NCBI GenBank assembly: GCA_015680685.1
Contig: MNCI01014538.1
Coordinates: forward strand, 574,367 to 629,191
Reading direction: 5' to 3'
Source of the DNA: Gnetum montanum
Taxonomy: Eukaryota > Streptophyta > Gnetopsida > Gnetales > Gnetaceae
DNA: 54,825 nt
Part shown: one piece after another, positions 46,431-54,825 of the stretch
How the letters are laid out: each line of letters starts with the position of its first letter
How positions within the stretch are numbered: the stretch's first letter is position 1
Made by a program: the position numbers and the translations under genes
The notes under the pieces: model-generated
The model's database searches: none
What the model saw: only the letters and a program-made list of their open reading frames with translations
Told to the model about the DNA's origin: nothing

Positions 46431-47610
46431 GTTGGTTATTGATGAAGAAATAAAGTCAAAAATATACATGGAACCAACAACACAAATTATAAGCATCTAT
46501 ATGAAAGAAGCAAATAAGTTAGAATAGTTAATAAGAAGACACCCTTATACACATTTAAGCAAAGAGGAAGAAATTAAATGGAAATAGTTTGAGATCCCAG
46601 ATAAGTTTGAATCAGAACCATTAGAGTTAAAGGTCATATTGGCAAAACTAGAATATGCTTTTCTAAACAACAAGAAGTCGATCATCATCAACACCAACCT
46701 AAAAAAATAATAGAAAATGAGATTATTGGAAGTGATTAATAAATGGACAACAACATTTACCTAGTATTATGGTAAAATAATAGGCATTAATCCTCAAATT
46801 TGTCAATACAAGATATACATAGATCCAGCTGGTAAGCCACAACACCAACCACAAAGAATGTTGAATCCTAAGCTTAAGGAAGTAGTAAAGTAAGAGTTGG
46901 AAAAATTACTAAAGTCCTAGTTCATTTATTCCATTGCAAATAGTGAATGGGTTAATCCTTTGGTAAATATTTCAAAGGAAGGAAAGTAGAGAGTGTGTAT
47001 TGATTTCCAATTGTTGAACTCTGCAACATTCAAGGATCATTTTCCTTTGTCATTTGTTGACTAAGTTTTGGATATAGTAGATATAACCAGATTTGCATTA
47101 CACCAGAAGACTAAGAGAAGATAATGTTCATGAGTTCGTGGGGGATGTTTGCCTATAAGAAAATGCATTTAGTCTTTGTAATACACCCACTACCTTTCAA
47201 AGAGTAGTACTTAGCATATTCTAAAAACAAATAGGTAATGGCATGGAGGTATTGATGGATGATTTTTTGACCCATGGGCTAGACTTAAAATAAGCATTAG
47301 ACTATTTAGAGCAAGTATTAAAAAGATGTGTAGAGACAAATTTGAAGCTCAACTAGTAGAAAAGGAAATTGAAGTAGATCCATAGAAGATCAAGATCATA
47401 CAAAACATCATCCAAAGGTCACAAACTATGAAATATGTTAGATCATTTTTAGGTCACATGGGATATTATAGAATATTTATAGAAAATTTCTCAAAAATAG
47501 AAAAACCATTGGTAGAGCTAACCAAGAAGGATGCATCATTTTAGGGGATAGAATCATGTGAAAAGGCATTTGAGACTTTAAAATAGAAGTTAATTGAAAC
47601 ACCAATCCTC
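46431..47610 (+). pseudogene. Reverse transcriptase of element C/D, decayed with deletions
   Basis: This region is homologous to B 16760-18050. The frame starts with the linker (FEIPDKFESEPLELK near 46590), then NPKLKEVVK (46865), RVCIDFQLLN (46990) and DHFPLSF (47035). Compared with B, about 45 bp that encode motif A, including the first catalytic Asp, are missing near 47085. The FQRVVLSIF box follows, then L-M-D-D at 47252-47263 with both Asp intact. A second deletion of about 80 bp removes the stretch after LKLN (near 47355). SFLGHMGYYRIFIENFSK (47440) marks the connection region. Several TAG, TAA and TGA stops stand where copy B has Gln, Trp or Arg. Confidence 0.82.
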
Positions 47611-48040
47611 TAAGCTCTAGATTACTCTAGGCCTGTTCATATCATGACAAATTCTTCAAATTATGTATTGGGTGCAATACTAATGCAATTGGATGACCAG
47701 AAGAGGCCATATTACATACATTATATTAGCAAAAGCATCACCAAAGCACAACTCAATTACACCACCATAGAAAAGGATCTTATGATACTGTTGTATGTGC
47801 TAGAAAAGTTTAGACACTATGTGCTTAGGTACCCAATTTATGTCCATACAGATCATAGTGAAATCAAATTCCTAATTAATAAACTAGTAGTAAGTCCTAG
47901 GATGATTAGGTGGCTCATCATTTTACAAGAACTTGACATTACCATGATCAACAAGAAACACGTGGAAAATGTAGTAGCAAATCACTTGTAAAGGTTGAGA
48001 TTGAAACTACAAGACTAAGAAGAATGTTGTTAGATCAATT
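47611..48040 (+). pseudogene. RNase H of element C/D, decayed
   Basis: An open stretch of 115 codons (47644-47991) matches RNase H of copy B closely: YVLGAILMQLDDQK, YYIHYISKSI, QLNYTTIEKDLM, then FRHYVL and IYVHTDHSEIKFL. Of the four acidic positions, the first (T-N-S-S, Asp in B) and the last (V-A-N-H-L, Asp in B) have become Asn by G-to-A; the Glu and the middle Asp remain. It is therefore open but catalytically dead. It follows RT without a gap and leads to integrase. Confidence 0.85.
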
Positions 48041-49350
48041 TCCTGATGAAAATCTATTCACAAAGGCAATAATGATTGTTGACTCAACAAAGAAGTCATG
48101 GACAACTAATTATATGACTTAACCCCACAAGAGCCTCCTGTTGAGTGGAGTAAGAAACAAAAAGAACAATTCCTTTAAAAAGTCAAGAGATATATGGAGA
48201 TAAATGATAATATTTACAAGATTTGTGTTGATGGGTTAGTATGATGGTATTTACTAGAAGGTAATCAATAGAGGGTCCTACATGATCTACATGAAGGACC
48301 ATGCTCTAGTCATTACATTGGATGTAGGACAACACTTAAATCGATGGTGGTAGGTTAGTTCTAACCTACCATATTTTGGGATGCCCATAACTTCACTCAA
48401 TCATGTTATATATGTCAACGAAATGGAGGAATAATGGCTAGAAATGAAGAGCCACAAAGTGGATCAACCATTAGAACCATTTGATATTTGGAAAATTAAC
48501 TTTATGGGATCCATCATGCCAATGTTGAATGGAAAAGCTTATATCATAGTGATCATGGATTATTATACAAAGTGGGCAAAGGCACCTATAGTAAAGATTA
48601 TGCAACCAAAATAGCTGCCAATTTTTTTCAACAACATGTGGTAAATCAATTCAGAGTACCAAGGATTCTTATCTTAAATAATGGAACTCATTTTACTGAT
48701 GCTACATTTAAAAAGCTCATGCAATAGCTCTAGGTGAACCATAAATTGACCACACCATATCATCCCCAAGCAAAAAGTTAGGCTAAAGTAACTAACCATA
48801 AAATTATAAGGATATTAACTAGGATGATTAGTCAATTTAGGAAGGATTAGAGCACCAACTTAAATGATGATCTATGAACCCACAGAACTACATGGAAACT
48901 TCCCATTGGATACTCTCCCTATGAGCTAGCTTATAGTAAATTACCTATGTTCCCAATCCTGGCAAAGCTCCAAGCCCTAGCTAGTGCTAGTAAACTAGAT
49001 CTAGACTTGAGCTTAGCCCAAAATGAATGACTCATGGGCCTTAATCTATTAGAGGAAAATAGGCTAGTAGCACTTATGAGTAATGACATCCATAAGACGT
49101 ACTCTAAGCATATGCACAATGCATGAATACATCAATTGTTGATATAGCCAGGCGATAAGGTCCTATACTACAATCCCAGCCATTTCCAATAAAAGGATAA
49201 GTTTCAAACACTTTGAAAAGGGTCATACATCGTCTAGGATACCTATCCATCTAGCGCTATGCACATTTACCATCCAGCTAGCTTACAAAGACTCATCTTA
49301 GTAAATATCCAACATGTTAAGCCTTACCATGAATATCCAATTCTATTGTG
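48041..49350 (+). pseudogene. Integrase of element C/D, decayed
   Basis: Homologous to B 18580-19760. The zinc module is recognisable (HEGPCSSHY near 48294, C-Y-I-C-Q near 48405-48420). In the core the second catalytic Asp reads Asn (codon at 48677, L-N-N-G-T-H-F) and the Glu reads Lys (codon at 48785), keeping the 35-residue spacing. Both are G-to-A changes, so the enzyme is inactive. GYSPYELAYSKL (48910) and the C-terminal NIQHVKPYHEY (49308) close the frame. There are frameshifts near 48460 and several stops. The frame ends near 49350, as in copy B. Confidence 0.85.
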
Positions 49351-50848
49351 AATATCATACAGAATTTTTCATTTTCTTATTACTTTTTCCTATTTTCTTG
49401 ACATATTTTCCAATATTTTATATTTTCTAATTTCTCAATAATTTTCTATTCTTTGACATTTTCCACTTCTTTGCCAATTTTTCATTCTTACTACCTTTTT
49501 TATACTTTGTCATTATTTTACTTGAACATATTCTTATTAATTTTCAATAAAATGCATGGAATAAAGCAAGATGTAGTTCTAATAAGGTGAAGATTGCTCT
49601 ATGTTATCAAGTCATAAAGGACTAATTACCTATATAGTTAGACCATGGCATCCATCCACCCATTCTAATAATTAGAGGTTTTTACAATGGCCATAATGAT
49701 ATTCTTCTCACAATAAAACTAAGAAAAAACTTGTGTTCATTATGCTTGGACCCAAGAGTGAAGAACCAAGTGTGAATGAAAATGGTGTGACATCAAGGGA
49801 ACTTGTGGATTTCCTAGGATCACTACTATAAGTTATATCCTATTGTCAAGGACGTATTATTCTCTTGAGTTCAAATGAAAAATAGAAGTAAAAGTACAAT
49901 AAGTGCTACCTTACCATGTCACTAGAAAGACATGTAACACATGCCTAAAGGTAGTTCTCTGGTAAGATCAACATAGTAAAATTAAATAAAAAGCATAAAA
50001 TAAAATTTCTAGGGGTCCCACTAAAAAGACATGTTATTCATGCCTGAAGGCAAGCAACTTCCTAGAAATGTAAAAAATAAAAAGTGTGTTATTAATAAAC
50101 TCCTTCCTTGAATAGTAGTGCCAAGTAGTAATACTCCTTGTAGTAGTGGTAGTCTTATGGTTGTGAGCCCTAGGGATGAACCAATGCAATGTCATTGGAA
50201 AGTGATTTGGACTTGGTTTGAATCTTGGAACAAAAGGCTAATGATTACTTTAACCACACACTACACATAAGGATTCATTATGCCTATGGTAAGATACCTC
50301 ACATCTTGGTTCCAACAATCCCTTCTACATTCTGTTTCACCTCACTATATATTTAATCATAACTTTATGGTTTTATATAATATAGTGTTATTTTTCCAAT
50401 TTGGTGATACTAACATATATGTTTTCTAGACAGTTATGTCTTACATTCAACACCTTGAGTGCCTATGAACACTTTTAGATGTGGTTATACAAGGGAACTA
50501 AGGGCTAAAGCCTGCTTTGGGGAGAACCCACCTATATAACTGTTGTATCCCATACTTGACACAACAATTCCACAACATATTATACTTCCAAATTAATGCA
50601 AACTCAACAAACACTTCCCATACCATCCTAGACCCTATGTGACAATTCAGAATCTTCAATCCATCTCATATCGACTCCATAAACTTTCATTGCCAAAAAT
50701 TCCTTTCTTAAGACTTTTAAAGCCAAATTTTTAAATTCTAAGAATCATTTATAATCCATGATCCTTTAGACAATCTCTATGTCTTCCATATCATCCAACT
50801 TATTTTTTCCATTGAAAATTGCTCAAAAATAAAAATTTTCTAACGGGG
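49351..50848. other. 3' non-coding tail of element C/D
   Basis: Begins with T-rich sequence and later includes 'cctgctttggggagaaccca' (about 50510-50532), which is conserved in the tail of element B. No coding frame is supported. The 'catgcct.aaggtag' pieces near 49940-50050 form a short two-copy repeat. Confidence 0.6.
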
Positions 50849-51110
50849 ATGTCGTAGCTATGATGTATGAGGCCCTACAACATTGGAGCTACAATGTTGC
50901 ACATATAAAAATAGTATATATACATGTAGGAGTTAGAAAAAGTTTTCATTCTACAATTTCATAGCAAGAGAAGTTTTTACATTTTTTCTATGCTCTAGCA
51001 ACCTAAATTCCCGAAGTGATAATTTCTTCACTATAGCTCCGATTTCTATGATTTTTGAACCTTGTTGATCTTGGAGTGCTCAATTTAGTCATGGGAGGGA
51101 GAGGGGAGGG
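50849..51110 (+). repeat. Possible LTR piece at the C/D - F junction
   Basis: 'TGTCGTAGCTATGATG' resembles the U3 of the C/D 5' LTR ('attatagctatgatgtta'), a TATA-like 'acatataaaaatag' follows at about 50900, and 'gttttcattctac...catagcaaga' recalls the same LTR near 30270. After about 51000 the match is lost. It could be the start of the C/D 3' LTR or an LTR of element F. A purine run (about 51092-51111) follows. Confidence 0.35.
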
Positions 51111-51476
51111 GTTCATGCACATACATCTAAAAATTTAATCCAAATTTTTCTAACACCTAGAAGACATTATCAATGGTAAGTATAAGAGAATAATAAGAAC
51201 ATTATACCTAACTAACCAAATTTTAGCTGAAGACCTTAACCAATTCTCTTAAATAACCATATCAAACAAACAAGGGTACAATAAATGGAGAAAGGATAGC
51301 TATGAAAGGTCATAATAGTAAGGAACATAACACTTGGAGGTTTCTTTTTGAAATTTTTCTAACTTTGTAATCATCATAAGATAAGAATTTGATCAAAGAA
51401 AAAGTACGAAAAGGGCAATGAACTGTTAAGAATTAATCAAAATACTTTCATAATCCTAAACTCTTATTGATTGTAG
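51111..51476. other. Leader before element F ORF
   Basis: AT-rich non-coding sequence. I see no primer site, repeat or frame that can be supported. Confidence 0.4.
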
Positions 51477-53640
51477 ATGGTCACAAAGAGACTAGCAGCT
51501 AAAAAACCTTTCCAAAAAGGTGGCAAAAAACAAAGAGACCATCGAAGAAACCAAACCAGAGAGCAAACTTCCCAAGCTAAACATGTAGAGTAGGAGGCTC
51601 AATCCTTTAGCATCCACTAACAAACTCTTGCTACTGAACACTCTACACGAGTCAAAGTAAAGGTCTTGTTAGCACTATAATAGGGGCAATTTCTCACGTT
51701 CTTTAGTGAATGTCTACAAGCTAGCCAAGAAAACTCTATCATATCCACAATCATCATGGAATTGAACTTTGGATAATTCATGGAATTTGCTCCAAAGGCG
51801 GTGAGGATGCAACTTCAAGAAGTTTCCCTATGACCTACATTGTTCAACAATGGTGAATGGTATTTAGGAGAAACTTATTAGTTTTGGTAGAATAAGCAAG
51901 TTGATACTATAGTGAGAATAGAAGGGGTTTTAGTATCTTATTCAATAGAGGCAATTGCCAAAGCCTTGAATATCCCAAATGAAGGGGCTAATGCGGTACA
52001 AATTTCCACAATGTTTGATAAAAATGCCAAAAAATTATGGCTGCAAAGAGCCTATGACAATAAAGACAAAGATTACAATGAGATGATTGCCGAAGAAAAG
52101 ATTTATTTTAAGATTTAGATGTACCATTTATTTCCAACCAAAAGTCTTAATAAAATTTCAACCTATGTGGATCAAGGAAGTGCAATCTTGATGGGAAAAT
52201 TCAACACCAACATCATCCATTTGCTCTTCCTAGAAGTTCAAAGGCAATTAAAGGAGAAGAAGGTAGGGAAACCAACATTGCCATTCCCCCACCTAATAAG
52301 GAAGTTGTGTAAATAAGCACAAATATTGGGTTACAAATAATGATGTCTTGAGGAAAGCCTATAATGCTTCTTATGCAAAAATGTCAAAGCCAATGTCTTC
52401 CAAGAAAGATCAAATAGAAATGCCAACATGCACTGAGGGAGCTACAGGTTCAACTCTTGTTGGTAAAATTCTAGCGACTGATTAGCAACAGTAGGTAGGA
52501 CCTAGTAGCTAGCCACCAGTTAGAGAACAACAACAAGCTTTGTCACTATTGCCACAAGACTATAGACCATCAATGAGCCATCTACAATAGATTGCAAAAA
52601 ATATTAGCTAGGAGATAAGGAAAGGAGCCAATCTTTATAAAGTGAAACACAACTCAATCAAGCACACCATTTCCATAGACCCTATAAGTAGGCAAGTGTC
52701 ACTATAGATAGGAGGAGAGGACAATTATGCACTACAAATTTTAGGAAATGTTGCACCATTCCAAGTGATGCTTAAAACTAGAGAAGGTGTCATGGTTGTG
52801 GTTATGCAGTATCAGGATGTAGTAGAAGCAGCATAGGTCATCATAGACCATATGAAAGAGTCATTGAATGTTCCTATTGTGTTACCAGCTGATATCTCTA
52901 AAGCAAGAGATGCTCAAATGTTAGTTGGTACCTCAATGAATCCTCCAAAATATGAAGATGTGCTAGATAATTTTTTGTAGATGTGCTAGGTCATGCAAAA
53001 TCTATTTAATATCCCAAGTGATATCACTAAAGTGTAGTTTGATCCCACTACCACAAAGGAAAAGTTGGTCATGGCTAAAACAAGGGCAGAACATGTAGAG
53101 GCTACAAGAAGAATTGATAACTTTGAGAGTTGAAAGAAGGTTCTCTACACAATTTGTAGCTCATGACCAGCTTAAACAATTTAGAACAAATCAAGTGAGG
53201 TAGCTAATTATTCACAATATCAAAGTTGAGATGGAGAGGAAAAAGACAATGTGAAATGCCTCAGTTGTAGAAGCATAAACCTATGCCCACGTCAAAGCCT
53301 TCAAAGCATTAGAAGAAGAAAATAAAAAGCTTACTGCTAACAACACAAGGTTGACTAATGTGAAGAAACTGAATAATGTTCTTGAAGAAAGCATTCATCA
53401 ACTATAAGAATAATTAATTAGACTCAACCATGACATGAGTAGATTGGCCTAAGAAAACAACTTGTCAATGGAAGAAGTCAATGCAATTCATGAAAATTCT
53501 ATAATTGAAATAAGTATGTGGTAAAATAAGGCCAAGAAACATGAAATACTCAAGGAGCATTTCAGGGATTAAGTGGGTATGTATAAATAGATCAATGAGA
53601 AAGAAATATGAATGGCCAAGGCCAACATTAGCTCTATCAC
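51477..53640 (+). pseudogene. Element F long ORF relic: plant-transposon-protein-like, with coiled coil
   Basis: One frame from an ATG at 51477 (MVTKRLAAKKPF, basic N-terminus) runs to about 52330, broken only by single stop codons (TAG, TAA, TGA) with no frameshift. It includes WYLGET (about 51860), the R-I-E-G-V-L-V-S-Y-S block (51915), two open pieces (51912-52118 and 52119-52316) and the FPHLIRKLCK motif (about 52285-52313) characteristic of the putative plant transposon protein domain. The frame then shifts and continues through ALQILGNVAPF (52730) and EDVLDNF (52953). The C-terminal third (about 53270-53600) is Glu/Lys/Asn-rich coiled coil. Catalytic motifs are not visible. The same LIRKLCK block occurs at 23132-23437. 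Confidence 0.6.
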
Positions 53641-53990
53641 TACTAAAATCCAAATTGGTAGTCCATCCTAGATAGTTTTGCCTATGTCCATTAGGCCAAA
53701 ATTAAAAACAAGGACCTGTGGATAGAAGATCTCATAGAATACATGGGGTTAGCAAACCTTTGGTATGCTAACTTGGCCATGTTGACATTAAGGTGGCCTA
53801 GAATGAACTTGAGCAATAGGTAGTTGCTATTGAAACACCACAAAAATTTTGGCAACACTTCCAAACAACTTCAGAGCCTCTGAAATGGCTTCAAGCAGCC
53901 CATCATGGAGCAAGCAAGGTCCCCTGGGTGCCCACAAATCACGACGGCAAGTCTCGGTATCAAGAATCATCCATTTTAAGGTCAAAAAGT
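53641..53990. other. Tail of element F ORF region
   Basis: Decayed continuation without recognisable motif, becoming less AT-rich towards the hairpin array. Nothing further is seen. Confidence 0.35.
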
Positions 53991-54825
53991 AGAATTTTGG
54001 CTAAGTACAATGTGCTTGCGTTGTGTTTACGCTGCACAGCGTAAGGATTAGCATCACCAATGTTTGGGGCCCTGAAACTAAGTCAAAAAAAGTCAAAATC
54101 AAGCATAAGGACCCCCCATGACCTTTGCAAAGGTCCCCAGTGGTTCCCAGCCTTCAGAAAATCAAGATTCGGGCCTTAAATGAGGTGTTTTTGGCTAATT
54201 ACGCTGTGGCTACATTTTATTACGCTGCAGAGCGTAAGATGCGTAAAACACTATTCACTGCGTGAAACACTATTCATCAGTGTAAAACACTATTCTTCGC
54301 ACGAACACTATTCATCATAGTTTCAAAAAATTCCAAAAAAGTTTCAGAAAATGGCAGAAGATCCTCAACATCAGCAACTTCTGGAAAATCAAAATTCGGG
54401 CCTTAAAAGAGGTGTTTTCGGCTGATTACGCCGTGGTTACATTTTATTACGCTGCAAAGCGTAAGATGCGTAAAACACTATTCACTGCGTCAAACACTAT
54501 TCATCAACATAAAACACTATTCACTGCGTGAAACACTATTCACTGCATAAAACACTATTCATTGCACGAACACTATTCATCGAAGTTTCAGAAAATTCCA
54601 AAAATATCTCAGAAAATGGCAGAGAATTACCAGCATTAGCAACTTTCATCAACTTCCAGAAAATTTCAGAAATATTTCAAAAAATGGCAGAGAATTATCA
54701 GCATCAGTAACTTTCAGAACATTCCAGAAAATTTCAGAAAGACTCAGAAACAAAGAAGTTTCACGCAAACGGGGGTCAAATTTCTCTTGTTGTACATTTC
54801 ATTGTAAATCAACATATGTGGGCAC
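53991..54825. repeat. Nested tandem array with TTACGCT...AGCGTAA hairpins and 'acactattca' repeats
   Basis: Three copies of a hairpin module start at about 53995, 54187 and 54414, each with 'tttt.ggct.a.tac', then a palindrome: 54027-54044 (8-bp arms), 54220-54237 and 54447-54464 (7-bp arms, TTACGCT/AGCGTAA, 4-nt loop). The last two are followed by 'gatgcg' and runs of 'acactattca' (nine exact copies and one variant in all, separated by 'ctgcgtga' or 'tcatcaacata'). Then comes a 'tttcagaaaatggcagag...cagcatcagcaacttt' block repeated about three times. The macro-unit is about 225 bp. The array continues to the window end. Confidence 0.85.

Noticed and set aside
51091-51111. Purine run as a polypurine tract of element C/D
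   Set aside because: No LTR start of family 1 follows it; the LTR-like sequence lies before it, so the order is wrong for a 3' polypurine tract.
54240-54590. CRISPR-like regular repeats
   Set aside because: The 'acactattca' repeats have very short, similar spacers and lie in a larger tandem array in plant-type DNA. There are no cas genes or unique spacers.

Overview
This window looks like a stretch of plant nuclear DNA, most likely from a large, repeat-bloated genome such as a gymnosperm. That inference rests on the content: AT-rich, heavily decayed Ty3/gypsy LTR retrotransposons with a tRNA-Asp-type primer binding site, plant RTE-clade LINE tails, and Tat/Athila-type protease and integrase motifs. 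I found no intact protein-coding gene, tRNA or rRNA. Essentially everything recognisable is a mobile element in some stage of decay, with old elements nested inside one another. Two assembly gaps of N (20119-20436, 31572-31897) and a single N (35727) interrupt it.

Layout. (1) 1-2400: end of an LTR (family 1) and a decayed gag (copy A). (2) 2460-5309: an LTR end with an initiator-Met-type primer site, then AT-rich unassigned DNA with one unrecognised ORF-like relic. (3) 5315-12055: element G, bounded by two related LTRs and a near-matching 5-bp target duplication. Inside is no pol, only ORF relics and a LINE fragment. (4) 12687-22413: element B, the best copy of family 1: LTR, PBS, gag, PR, RT, RNase H, INT, PPT, LTR, with a near-matching target duplication. 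(5) 22414-29268: degenerate repeats, a plant-transposon-like ORF relic, an RTE LINE tail, and a 2-kb array built on a TAGAACCAA/TTGGTTCTA inverted repeat. (6) 29269-about 51000: a second long family-1 element (C/D) cut into pieces. Its 5' LTR is split by a solo LTR in the opposite orientation, a further LTR start lies just downstream of the primer site, its gag lies at 32.2-34.0 kb, and its pol resumes at 45.65 kb. (7) 34026-45647: element E, inserted exactly between the gag and pol of C/D. It is a Tat-like element with gag and protease but no RT, RNase H or integrase, and its non-coding flanks are built of tandem repeats. (8) 50849-54825: element F, a decayed long ORF of the plant-transposon-protein type with coiled coils, followed by an array of TTACGCT/AGCGTAA hairpins and acactattca repeats.

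How it fits together. Family-1 copies A, B and C/D share one gag with a short zinc-knuckle variant (CX2CX3HX3C). B and C/D share the same pol order. Copy comparison shows that most premature stops and lost catalytic residues are C-to-T or G-to-A changes, and B's two LTRs differ by 36 transitions against 7 transversions over 469 bp (hand count). That is the mark of old, methylated and silenced elements. The least explained items are element E (gag-protease only, repeat-built flanks), the TAGAACC array, and the hairpin array at the right edge.
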